Below are positions 39,719 through 48,690 of a DNA stretch of 64,000 bases, piece by piece (the stretch's first letter is position 1; every line of letters begins with the position of its first letter). The notes under the pieces are model-generated. The model was not told the DNA's origin. It saw only the letters and a list, made by a program, of their open reading frames with translations, and did not search any database. The translations under genes were made by a program, and so were the position numbers. Location: positions 1-64,000 of the forward strand of contig JAOPWC010000180.1 in assembly GCA_025965895.1 (NCBI GenBank), read 5' to 3'. Source of the stretch: Mycobacterium sp. (GTDB taxonomy: Bacteria > Actinomycetota > Actinomycetes > Mycobacteriales > Mycobacteriaceae).

Positions 39719-39722
<4 letters not shown>
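37989..39722 (+). CDS. mptB: Alpha-(1,6)-mannosyltransferase MptB-like (GT-C)
   Basis: A 577-residue GT-C glycosyltransferase with about 12-13 membrane helices and a Pro-rich C-terminal tail. The first large loop contains Y-S-K-D-V-Y-S-Y, the Asp-bearing motif of polyprenyl-phosphate-mannose-dependent GT-C enzymes. It is syntenic with Rv1459c (MptB), which starts the alpha-1,6-mannan core of lipomannan in corynebacteria. The ATG at 37989 fits a leaderless promoter; the frame is open far upstream only as antisense of sufR. Coupled by GTGA to the ABC ATPase downstream. Confidence 0.92.
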
Positions 39723-40647
<925 letters not shown>

Positions 40648-40651
<4 letters not shown>

Positions 40652-41421
40652 CGTCACACTTCGCCGCCGGCACCTTCACCCCGGACCCGCGGCCCAATTC
40701 CGTGCCCCGGATGCTGTCCGCGCAGTACGGCCTCGAGCTGAAGCTGTTGCTGCGCAACGGCGAGCAGCTGCTGCTGACGCTGTTCATCCCGGTGACGTTG
40801 CTGGTCGGGTTGACGCTGCTGCCGCTCGGCTCGTTCGGGGCGAACCGGGCAGCGACCTTCGTGCCGGCGATCATGGCGCTGGCCGTGATCTCCACGGCGT
40901 TCACGGGGCAGGCGATCGCGGTGGCCTTCGACCGTCGCTACGGCGCGCTGAAGCGGCTCGGTGCGACGGCGTTGCCGGTCTGGGGCATCATCGCCGGCAA
41001 GTCGCTGGCGGTGGTGACGGTGGTATTTCTGCAGGCGATCATCCTGGGCCTGATCGGCTTTGCCCTCGGCTGGCGCCCGCCCGCGGCGGGTCTGGCGCTC
41101 GGCGCCGTGATCATCGCGCTGGGAACCGCCGGCTTCGCGGCGCTGGGCCTGCTGCTCGGCGGAACGCTGAAGGCCGAGGTGGTGCTGGCCATCGCGAACC
41201 TGCTGTGGTTCGTCTTCGCCGGCCTGGGTGCGCTCACCCTCGGCGGCGGCATCGTGCCCGGCGGTGTCGAACGGGTGGCCCGGTTGACCCCGTCCGGCGC
41301 GCTGACGGAGGCGCTGTCGCGGGCGCTGTCGCTGTCGGTGGACTGGTTCGGGGTGTGCGTGCTCCTGGTGTGGGGGGCGCTGGCGGCGTTCGGCGCGCTG
41401 CGTTGGTTCCGCTTCACCTAG
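40648..41421 (+). CDS. ABC-2 type transporter permease (Rv1457c-like)
   Basis: A 257-residue ABC-2 permease with six predicted membrane helices, including a characteristic N-terminal amphipathic segment (L-E-L-K-L-L-L-R-N-G-E-Q). It probably forms a dimer with two copies of the ATPase encoded upstream. The ATG overlaps the ATPase stop by 4 bp. The transported substrate is unknown. Followed after 63 bp by ctaA, which has its own promoter. Confidence 0.92.
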
Positions 41422-41444
41422 TCGCCTGCGAAAGCGCGGATGAC

Positions 41445-41460
41445 CTACTACATGTCGTAG
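41445..41460 (+). promoter_or_regulatory. Candidate BlaI-type operator upstream of ctaA
   Basis: CTACTACATGTCGTAG is a 16-bp palindrome with one mismatched pair (ideal CTACTACATGTAGTAG), matching the TACTACA/TGTAGTA form of BlaI/CopY-class operators. It ends 12 bp before the TACCAT hexamer of ctaA, where a repressor would block RNA polymerase. Confidence 0.6.
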
Positions 41461-41472
41461 TGGGCTTTGCTC

Positions 41473-41478
41473 TACCAT
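41473..41478 (+). promoter_or_regulatory. Candidate -10 element for leaderless ctaA
   Basis: TACCAT ends 6 bp before the GTG at 41485, with no Shine-Dalgarno. Confidence 0.42.
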
Positions 41479-41484
41479 CGGGCC

Positions 41485-42441
41485 GTGCCCGTCGGACGGT
41501 TTTTGCTGCGGCTGGTGGATCTGTTGCCGGTGCCCAGCCTGCGTGCCCAGCGCATCATCGCCGCGTTGGTGATCCTCACCCAGGGCGGCATTGCGGTCAC
41601 CGGCGCGATCGTCCGCGTCACCGCCTCCGGACTGGGCTGCCCGACATGGCCGCAATGCTTCCCCGGCAGCTTCACACCGGTCGCGGTTTCTGAAGTGCCG
41701 CGGATCCACCAAGCCGTGGAGTTCGGCAATCGCATGATCACGCTCGGCGTGGTGCTCACCGCGGTGCTCGCCGTGCTGGCGGTGACGCGGGCCCGACGCC
41801 GGCGCGAGGTGCTGGTCTACGCCTGGCTGATGCCGGCATCGACCGTGGTGCAAGCGGTGCTCGGCGGCATCACGGTGCGGACCGGTCTGCTGTGGTGGAC
41901 CGTCGCCGTGCATCTCCTGGCCTCCATGACGATGGTGTGGCTGGCAGTGCTGCTGTACGTCAAGATCGGCGAACCTGACGACGGCGCTCCGCGCCTGCTG
42001 GTCCCCAAGCCGCTGCGCTGGTTGACGGTACTGAGCGCGGCGATGCTCGCCGCGGTGCTGGTGGCAGGCACGCTGGTGACTGCCGCGGGCCCGCACGCCG
42101 GCGACAAGAGCCCCACCCGCACGGTGCCCCGGCTGCAGGTCGAAATCACCACGCTGGTGCATGTCCACTCGTCGCTTCTTATTGGCTATCTCACGTTGCT
42201 CGTCGGCCTGGGCTTCGGGCTTCTGGCCGTGCACGCTCCGCGCCGGGTGCTGATCCGGCTGGCGGTGCTGCTGGTCCTGGTGTGCGCCCAGGCCCTGGTC
42301 GGCGTCATGCAGTACTACACCGGTGTGCCCGCGGCTTTGGTGGCCGGGCACGTCGCCGGCGCGGCCGCGTGCACGGCGGCCACCGCGGCGCTATGGGCGT
42401 CGATGCGAGAGCGGGCCAAGCCCGAGTCGCTGAAGCGCTGA
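41485..42441 (+). CDS. ctaA: Haem A synthase CtaA/COX15
   Basis: The 318-residue membrane protein oxidises haem O to haem A for aa3-type cytochrome oxidase. It has eight membrane helices in two pseudo-repeats and the conserved haem-ligand histidines in R-I-H-Q-A-V-E-F, V-A-V-H-L-L, H-V-H-S and G-H-V-A-G. The cysteine pair in G-C-P-T-W-P-Q-C is typical of Gram-positive CtaA. The GTG at 41485 fits a leaderless promoter; a TTG six codons earlier is an alternative. Its 3' end overlaps the convergent ATP-grasp gene by 51 bp. Confidence 0.94.
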   Translation: MPVGRFLLRLVDLLPVPSLRAQRIIAALVILTQGGIAVTGAIVRVTASGLGCPTWPQCFPGSFTPVAVSEVPRIHQAVEFGNRMITLGVVLTAVLAVLAVTRARRRREVLVYAWLMPASTVVQAVLGGITVRTGLLWWTVAVHLLASMTMVWLAVLLYVKIGEPDDGAPRLLVPKPLRWLTVLSAAMLAAVLVAGTLVTAAGPHAGDKSPTRTVPRLQVEITTLVHVHSSLLIGYLTLLVGLGFGLLAVHAPRRVLIRLAVLLVLVCAQALVGVMQYYTGVPAALVAGHVAGAAACTAATAALWASMRERAKPESLKR

Positions 42442-43335
42442 CTCCACGGACAACGCGAACTCGCGCAGCTGGCGCTCGCGGGTGTCCGGATCCAGCCGGC
42501 GCCATCCGAGCGGCGGCTGAACCAGCTCCAAGTCGAGCAGCCGGGGGTCGTCGATGCCGCCGAGCAGGTCGACCCTGGCGTACAGCAGGTCACGGGGCGT
42601 GATGCCGAGCCGGCCCGCGGCGGCGTCCAGCGCGGCGAACCCGATGTCCCACAGCTCGAAATCGGGCTCGGCGGGGGTGAGGGTCTGCACCGCGTAGCTC
42701 CCCGTCACGTCGAGCTGCGGCGGACGACCCGCCGGCGGCAGGATCGCCGCCCTGGTGAACGCGTGCGACGCCTTGCCGCCGAGGAACACCAGCGCCGTCT
42801 CGCCGCCGCGTTCCACCCGGGCGTCGTACGGCTGCACCAGAACCGACCGGCCCTGGCGGTGCAGGTCGGCGGCGTATGCCAACGCCGCGCCCGCGTCGGT
42901 GAAGCGGCGCGAGCCGACCGAGCCGACCCCGACGCTGGGCTTGAGGACGACCTCGCGCCCCGCCGGCAGGCGCACCTGTGCCCCCCGCGCGAACACCGCC
43001 GAGGGCACCGTCGGCACTCCGCGACCGGCCAGGTCAAGCAGATAACGCTTGTCGGTGTTCCACGCGATCACGGCCGGCGCGTTGAGCAGGTGGCGCACGG
43101 TCGTCGTCCACCGGAGGAACTCGTCGAGGCGCTCGGCGTAGTCCCACGTCGCGCGCAGGATCACCACATCGGCGCGGGCCGTCTCGGGGTCATCCCATGA
43201 CAGCCATCGGGCGAACAACCCGCGGCGGCGCAGCGCACCAACCAGGCCGTCGTCGTCGCCGTCGCCCGCGACCAGGCGAGGGCAACCGGCCAGCACGATG
43301 CGGGGATGGAACACGTCCGGCCGAGCGAGCTTCAT
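42391..43335 (-). CDS. ATP-grasp domain protein (Rv1455-like)
   Basis: A 314-residue RimK/glutathione-synthetase-like ATP-grasp protein. The ATP-binding Lys region is V-V-L-K-P-S-V-G-V-G-S-V-G-S, followed by L-V-Q-P-Y-D, and the metal-binding end is Y-A-R-V-D and L-D-L-E-L-V-Q-P. The Asn that usually follows the last Glu is replaced. Such enzymes ligate an acid to an amine; the substrates are unknown. The ATG at 43335 follows a TATCAT hexamer by 8 bp (leaderless). Only 19 bp separate its start from that of qor on the other strand. Confidence 0.87.
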   Translation of the reverse strand: MKLARPDVFHPRIVLAGCPRLVAGDGDDDGLVGALRRRGLFARWLSWDDPETARADVVILRATWDYAERLDEFLRWTTTVRHLLNAPAVIAWNTDKRYLLDLAGRGVPTVPSAVFARGAQVRLPAGREVVLKPSVGVGSVGSRRFTDAGAALAYAADLHRQGRSVLVQPYDARVERGGETALVFLGGKASHAFTRAAILPPAGRPPQLDVTGSYAVQTLTPAEPDFELWDIGFAALDAAAGRLGITPRDLLYARVDLLGGIDDPRLLDLELVQPPLGWRRLDPDTRERQLREFALSVESALQRLGLGPLSHRRP

Positions 43336-43343
43336 GCCCGGGC

Positions 43344-43349
43344 ATGATA
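43344..43349. promoter_or_regulatory. Overlapping bidirectional -10 elements between the ATP-grasp gene and qor
   Basis: On the minus strand TATCAT ends 8 bp before the ATP-grasp ATG. On the plus strand CATGAT (43343-43348) ends 6 bp before the qor ATG at 43355. The two divergent -10 elements therefore share the same bases. Confidence 0.38.
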
Positions 43350-43354
43350 GCCAC

Positions 43355-44329
43355 ATGCACGCCATCGAAGTCGCCGAGCACGGCGGCCCCGAAGTCCTGC
43401 GCTACGTCGAAAAGCCGGAACCCTCCCCGGGCGCCGGCGAGCTGCTGATCAAGGCCGAAGCGATCGGGGTCAACTACATCGACACTTATTTCCGCACCGG
43501 CGCGTATCCGCGTGCGGTGCCGTTCGTCCCCGGCACGGAGGTCTGCGGCAAGGTCGCCGCGATCGGGGACGGCGTCGAGGGCTTCAGCGTCGGCGAGCGC
43601 GTCGCGACCGCGACTGCAGACGGGGCGTATGCGGAGTTCTCCGTCGCGCCGGCGGATAAAACCGCCAAGGTGCCAGCACACGTCAGCCCCGTGGTCGCCG
43701 CCGCCTCGCTGTTGAAGGGCATGACGGCGCACTACCTGCTGAAGTCGGTGTATGCCGTCAAGCGAGGCGACGCGGTGCTGGTGCACGCCGGCGCGGGTGG
43801 TGTCGGCCTTCTCCTGACGCAGTGGGCGACGCATTTCGGCGCGCGCGTGATCACGACCACGTCCACGCCCGGGAAGGCAGAACTGTCCCGCAAGGCCGGC
43901 GCCACCGATGTGCTGGACTATCCGGACGACGCCGGGAAGTTCGGCGCCAAAATCAAGCAGCTGACCGGTGGCAACGGGGTAGCCGCGGGGTACGACGGGG
44001 TCGGCAAGACGACGTTCGACGCCAGCCTGGCGAGCCTGGCTGTGCGTGGCACGCTGGCGCTGTTCGGGGCGTCCAGTGGCCCGGTGCCACCGGTGGATCC
44101 GCAGCGGCTGAACTCCGCGGGCTCGGTGTACCTGACCAGGCCGACGCTTGCGCACTTCACCCGCACACGCGACGAGTTCTGTTGGCGCGCAGGCGAGTTG
44201 CTCGACGCCATCGCCTCCGGCGTGCTCGAGATCAGGACCGGCGGCAGCTACCCGCTTGCCGAGGCCGCGCGTGCACATGCCGACCTGCAGAGCCGCAAGA
44301 CCGCGGGCCCGATTGTGCTACTGCCCTAG
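43355..44329 (+). CDS. qor: Quinone oxidoreductase, zeta-crystallin type
   Basis: The 324-residue NADPH-dependent MDR-family oxidoreductase lacks the zinc-ligand cysteines of alcohol dehydrogenases. It has the quinone reductase signature region with N-Y-I-D-T-Y-F-R-T-G and the cofactor motif V-H-A-G-A-G-G-V-G. It is syntenic with Rv1454c. The ATG at 43355 is chosen by length and the divergent promoter; no Shine-Dalgarno is present. Its end overlaps the convergent ctaB gene by 12 bp. Confidence 0.93.
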   Translation: MHAIEVAEHGGPEVLRYVEKPEPSPGAGELLIKAEAIGVNYIDTYFRTGAYPRAVPFVPGTEVCGKVAAIGDGVEGFSVGERVATATADGAYAEFSVAPADKTAKVPAHVSPVVAAASLLKGMTAHYLLKSVYAVKRGDAVLVHAGAGGVGLLLTQWATHFGARVITTTSTPGKAELSRKAGATDVLDYPDDAGKFGAKIKQLTGGNGVAAGYDGVGKTTFDASLASLAVRGTLALFGASSGPVPPVDPQRLNSAGSVYLTRPTLAHFTRTRDEFCWRAGELLDAIASGVLEIRTGGSYPLAEAARAHADLQSRKTAGPIVLLP

Positions 44330-45238
44330 CAGCGTCGGCAGCCCCAACGCCGAGTCCACAGCCAGCGCGCAGAACACCACGGCCAGATAATTGTTGGACT
44401 GCAGGAACAGTCGCAGCGGCTTGACCGGCTCGCCACGGCGCACGCCGGCATAGAGCTGGTGGGCCATCACCAAAAACCACGCGCCTGCCAGCAGCGCCAC
44501 AGCCGTGTACAGCCAGCTGGTGGCCAGGGTCAGCAGCAGCGTGGACAGCACGGCCAGCCACGTGTACGCCAGGATCTGTTTCGTGACCTGCTGCTCGGTG
44601 GCAATCGCGGGCAGCATCGGCACCCCGGCGGCCCGATAGTCCTCCTTGTACCGCATCGCCAGGGCCCAGGTATGCGGCGGCGTCCAGAAGAAGATGATCG
44701 CGAACATCACCAATGCGGGCCATTGGATGGTTCCAGTCACGGCCGACCAGCCGATCATCACGGGCATGCAGCCGGCGGCCCCGCCCCACACCACGTTCTG
44801 CCAGGTCCGCCGCTTGAGCACCAACGTGTAAACGAAGACGTAGAACGCGATCGTCGCGACCGCGAGCAGGCCGGACAGCAAATTCGTCGTCCACCACAGC
44901 CAGAAGAACGACCCGACCGACAATACGACGCCGAACACCAGCGCGTTGCGTCGCGGCACCGCGGCCCGAGGCAGCGGCCGGTGCGCGGTGCGCTTCATGA
45001 CCTTGTCGATGTCGGCGTCGGCAACACAGTTCAGCGTGTTGGCGCCTGCCGCGGCGAGCATGCCGCCGATCAGCGTGTTGAGGATCAGCAGCGGCGCCAC
45101 CGTGCCGCGGTGAGCAAGCAGCATCGCGGGAATGGCGGTAACGAGCAGCAACTCGATCACGCGCGGTTTCGTCAGCGCGAGATAGCCCAGCAGCGTGGTG
45201 CGGATGCGGCCGGGCGTGACCCGCTCGCGGATGCTCAC
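44318..45238 (-). CDS. ctaB: Protoheme IX farnesyltransferase (haem O synthase)
   Basis: The 306-residue UbiA-family prenyltransferase adds farnesyl to haem B, giving haem O for CtaA. The prenyl-diphosphate/Mg motif is N-T-L-N-C-V-A-D-A-D-I-D and the second Asp-rich loop is Y-K-E-D-Y; about nine membrane helices are visible, with the conserved F-F-W-T-P-P-H-T-W-A-L-A. The GTG at 45238 is chosen because AAGGAG lies upstream; the frame is open 32 codons further. It is divergent from tkt, with a 224-bp gap. Confidence 0.95.
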   Translation of the reverse strand: MSIRERVTPGRIRTTLLGYLALTKPRVIELLLVTAIPAMLLAHRGTVAPLLILNTLIGGMLAAAGANTLNCVADADIDKVMKRTAHRPLPRAAVPRRNALVFGVVLSVGSFFWLWWTTNLLSGLLAVATIAFYVFVYTLVLKRRTWQNVVWGGAAGCMPVMIGWSAVTGTIQWPALVMFAIIFFWTPPHTWALAMRYKEDYRAAGVPMLPAIATEQQVTKQILAYTWLAVLSTLLLTLATSWLYTAVALLAGAWFLVMAHQLYAGVRRGEPVKPLRLFLQSNNYLAVVFCALAVDSALGLPTLLGQ

Positions 45239-45291
45239 GCTGGTGACTCCTTGGGCTATCGGCGAGCGCTCAACACGCAGGGCGGCCGCTT

Positions 45292-45310
45292 CTACTACAG
45301 GCGATGGTAG
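45292..45310 (-). promoter_or_regulatory. CTACTACA half-site with inverted CTAC/GTAG ends upstream of ctaB
   Basis: The plus strand carries CTACTACA (45292-45299), identical to the left arm of the ctaA operator candidate, and the 19-bp span ends in GTAG. The spacing differs from the ctaA site and several inner pairs do not match, so this is only a weak candidate for a shared regulator. Confidence 0.28.
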
Positions 45311-45462
45311 ACCGCGGGGGCGCCGGGTCGTCACCTCAGGGTGGATTCAGCGCGTTTCGGCCGGGTACAGCGAGTGTGAATCGGACCTGCACCGATCGAC
45401 CATCCCGGCGGGCGGCACTAGGGTTGACGTCGGGCCTGCCTACCAACGTGAGGAGCACTTAG

Positions 45463-47553
45463 GTGACCACGCTAGAGGAGATATCCGCCCTTACCCGCCC
45501 GAGCCATCCGGATGACTGGACCGACGTGGATTCCGCCGCGGTCGACACCGTCCGGGTGCTGGCGGCCGACGCGGTCCAGAAGGTGGGCAATGGCCATCCG
45601 GGCACGGCGATGAGCCTGGCGCCGTTGGCCTACACGTTGTTTCAGCGGACCATGCGCCACGACCCCAGTGATCCCCACTGGCTGGGCCGGGACCGGTTCG
45701 TGCTCTCGGCCGGCCACAGCAGCCTCACGCTGTACCTGCAGCTCTATCTGGGCGGCTTCGGCCTCGCGCTGTCCGACATCGAGTCGCTGCGGACGTGGGG
45801 GTCGAAGACGCCGGGACACCCCGAGTTCCGCCACACCGAGGGCGTCGAGATGACGACCGGTCCGCTGGGCCAAGGCCTGGCGTCCGCGGTCGGGATGGCG
45901 ATGGCGTCGCGGTACGAGCGTGGGCTGTTCGATCCGGACGCCGCGCCGGGTACCAGCCCGTTCGATCACTACATCTACGTCATCGCCAGCGACGGCGACA
46001 TGGAAGAGGGTGTCACCAGTGAGGCCTCCTCGCTTGCCGGTACCCAGCAACTCGGAAACCTCATCGTGTTCTACGACCGCAATCAGATCTCGATCGAGGA
46101 CGACACGAACATCGCGCTGACCGAAGACACTCCGGCGCGCTATCGCGCGTACGGCTGGCACGTGCAGGAGGTCGAGGGCGGCGAGAACGTGGTCGGCATC
46201 CAGCAGGCGATCACCGAGGCCAAGGCCGTCACCGACAGACCGTCATTCATCGCGCTGCGCACCATCATCGGCTACCCGGCACCCAATCTGATGAACACCG
46301 GCAAGGCGCACGGAGCGGCGCTCGGCGAAGACGAAGTCGCCGCTGTCAAGCGGGTTCTCGGATTCGACCCGGACAAACACTTCGAGGTGCGCGACGAGGT
46401 TCTGCAGCACACCCGCAAGCTCGTCGACCGCGGCAAGGAAGAGCATGCGAAGTGGCAGACCGAGTTTGACGCGTGGGCCGAGCGCGAGCCCGAGCGCAAA
46501 GCCCTGCTCGACCGGTTGCTCGCCCAGAAGATGCCGGACGGCTGGGATGCAGACCTGCCGCACTGGGAGCCCGGCTCGAAATCCCTGGCCACCCGCGCCG
46601 CGTTCGGGGAGGCGCTGAACGCCGTGGCGCCGAAGCTTCCCGAGTTGTGGGGCGGTTCCGCCGACCTCGCCGGCAGCAACAACACCACGATCAAGGGCGT
46701 CCCCTCCTTTGGGCCGCCGTCCATTTCGACGAGGGAATTCAAGGCGGACTGGTACGGTCGCGTGCTGCATTTCGGCGTCCGTGAGCACGCGATGGGGTCG
46801 ATCCTGTCCGGCATCGTGCTGCACGGGCCGACCCGCGCATTCGGCGGCACCTTCCTGACGTTCTCGGACTACATGCGTCCGGCCGTGCGGCTGGCGTCGC
46901 TGATGGACATCGACACGATCTACGTGTGGACGCACGACTCGATCGGCCTGGGCGAGGACGGGCCGACGCATCAGCCGATCGAACATCTGGCCGCGCTTCG
47001 GGCGATCCCGAACCTGTCGGTGGTGCGACCAGGTGATCCGAATGAGACGGCGTACGCCTGGCACTCGATCCTGTGCCGGCGGGCGGGCAGCGGTCCGGTC
47101 GGTTTCATCCTTACCCGCCAGGGCATCCCGGTGCTGGAGGGCACAAGCCAGGAGGGCGTCGCGAAGGGCGGCTACGTGCTGGGCGGCGAGCCCGAGGAGA
47201 CGCCGGACGTGCTGCTGATCGCCACCGGATCGGAGCTGCAACTGGCGGTCGGCGCGCAGAAGATCTTGGCGGACAAGGACATCACGGCGAGCGTGGTATC
47301 GATGCCCTGCGTGGAGTGGTTCGAATCACAGCCGGAGGAGTACCGCAACCAGGTGCTGCCGCCGGCCGTGTCGGCGCGGGTCGCGGTCGAGGCCGCGGTC
47401 GCGCAAAGTTGGTACAAGCTGGTCGGCGACACCGGTGAAATCATCTCGATCGAGCACTACGGCGAGTCGGCCGACGCGAAGACGCTGTTCCGCGAGTTCG
47501 GGTTCACCCCCGAAGCCGTTGCGGCAGCGGCAGAACGATCATTGGACAACTAG
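45463..47553 (+). CDS. tkt: Transketolase
   Basis: This 696-residue TPP enzyme transfers two-carbon ketol units in the non-oxidative pentose phosphate pathway. It has the N-terminal substrate His in G-N-G-H-P-G-T-A, the TPP/Mg segment S-D-G-D-M-E-E-G with the downstream N of F-Y-D-R-N, and the pyrimidine-domain Glu region G-V-R-E-H-A-M. GTG at 45463 with AGGAG 7 bp upstream is clear. First gene of tkt-tal-zwf-opcA-pgl. Confidence 0.97.
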   Translation: MTTLEEISALTRPSHPDDWTDVDSAAVDTVRVLAADAVQKVGNGHPGTAMSLAPLAYTLFQRTMRHDPSDPHWLGRDRFVLSAGHSSLTLYLQLYLGGFGLALSDIESLRTWGSKTPGHPEFRHTEGVEMTTGPLGQGLASAVGMAMASRYERGLFDPDAAPGTSPFDHYIYVIASDGDMEEGVTSEASSLAGTQQLGNLIVFYDRNQISIEDDTNIALTEDTPARYRAYGWHVQEVEGGENVVGIQQAITEAKAVTDRPSFIALRTIIGYPAPNLMNTGKAHGAALGEDEVAAVKRVLGFDPDKHFEVRDEVLQHTRKLVDRGKEEHAKWQTEFDAWAEREPERKALLDRLLAQKMPDGWDADLPHWEPGSKSLATRAAFGEALNAVAPKLPELWGGSADLAGSNNTTIKGVPSFGPPSISTREFKADWYGRVLHFGVREHAMGSILSGIVLHGPTRAFGGTFLTFSDYMRPAVRLASLMDIDTIYVWTHDSIGLGEDGPTHQPIEHLAALRAIPNLSVVRPGDPNETAYAWHSILCRRAGSGPVGFILTRQGIPVLEGTSQEGVAKGGYVLGGEPEETPDVLLIATGSELQLAVGAQKILADKDITASVVSMPCVEWFESQPEEYRNQVLPPAVSARVAVEAAVAQSWYKLVGDTGEIISIEHYGESADAKTLFREFGFTPEAVAAAAERSLDN

Positions 47554-47571
47554 CAGAAAAGGACCAAACCG

Positions 47572-48690
47572 ATGACCCAGAACCCGAACCTCGCCGCGTT
47601 ATCCGCGGCGGGTGTGTCTGTATGGCTCGACGACCTGTCGCGCGAGCGGCTCCGCACCGGCAATCTGCAGAAGCTGATCGACACGATGTGCGTTGTCGGG
47701 GTCACCACGAACCCGACGATCTTTCAGCAGGCGCTGTCGAAAGGCCACGCCTACGACGACCAGATCCGCGAACTCGCCGAGCGGGGCGCCGACGTCGAGG
47801 CCGCCATCCGCACCATCACCACCGACGACGTCCGCGAGGCGTGCGATGTGCTGCGCCCGCAGTGGGAGGCCTCCGAAGGTGTCGACGGCCGGGTGTCGAT
47901 CGAAGTCGACCCCCGGCTCGCGCACGACACCGACAAAACGACCCTTCAGGCCATCGAGTTGTGGAAGATCGTGGACCGGCCCAACCTGCTGATCAAGATC
48001 CCGGCCACGGAACCCGGCCTGCCCGCCATCACCGCGACACTGGCCGAAGGCATTTCGGTGAACGTGACGCTGATCTTCTCGGTGGAACGGCACCGCGCGG
48101 TGATGGACGCCTACCTGGCCGGGCTCGAAGCCGCCAAGGCCGCCGGTCACGACCTGTCCAAGATCCACTCGGTGGCGTCGTTCTTCGTGTCCCGGGTCGA
48201 TACCGAAATCGACAAGCGGCTGGAGAAGATCGGCACCGACGAGGCGCTCGCGCTGCGCGGAAAGGCCGGTATCGCCAACGCCCGGCTGGCCTACGCGGCC
48301 TTTCAGGAAGTGTTCCTCGGCGGCGAGCGGTTCAGGGCCCTGACGCCCGGCGGCGCGCGGGTACAGCGCCCGCTGTGGGCCTCTACCGGGGTGAAGGACC
48401 CCGATTACCCGGACACGATGTATGTGACCGAACTGGTCGCGCCGAACACCGTCAACACCATGCCGGAGAAAACGCTCTACGCCGTCGCCGATCACGGTGT
48501 GATCACCGGTGACACGGTCAGCGGCAGGGCGCAGGAGGCCCAGGAGCTCTTCGACAAGCTGGAAGAGGTCGGCGTCGACCTGCGTGACGTGTTCCTGGTG
48601 CTGGAGAACGAAGGGGTCCAGAAATTCGAGGCCTCCTGGAACGAGCTGCTCGGGGCAACCAAGGCCGAACTCGACGCCGCGATGAAATGA
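47572..48690 (+). CDS. tal: Transaldolase
   Basis: The 372-residue class I aldolase transfers dihydroxyacetone units between sugar phosphates. The Schiff-base lysine is K142 in L-L-I-K-I-P-A-T, and the substrate motif T-T-N-P-T-I is at residues 45-50. It belongs to the long actinobacterial/cyanobacterial transaldolase type. The ATG at 47572 follows AAAGGA; its stop overlaps the zwf start by 4 bp (ATGA). Confidence 0.97.
   Translation: MTQNPNLAALSAAGVSVWLDDLSRERLRTGNLQKLIDTMCVVGVTTNPTIFQQALSKGHAYDDQIRELAERGADVEAAIRTITTDDVREACDVLRPQWEASEGVDGRVSIEVDPRLAHDTDKTTLQAIELWKIVDRPNLLIKIPATEPGLPAITATLAEGISVNVTLIFSVERHRAVMDAYLAGLEAAKAAGHDLSKIHSVASFFVSRVDTEIDKRLEKIGTDEALALRGKAGIANARLAYAAFQEVFLGGERFRALTPGGARVQRPLWASTGVKDPDYPDTMYVTELVAPNTVNTMPEKTLYAVADHGVITGDTVSGRAQEAQELFDKLEEVGVDLRDVFLVLENEGVQKFEASWNELLGATKAELDAAMK

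Noticed and set aside
40654..42351. 565-codon frame antisense to the ABC permease and ctaA
   Set aside because: Gln/His/Arg-rich shadow of two clear membrane protein genes.
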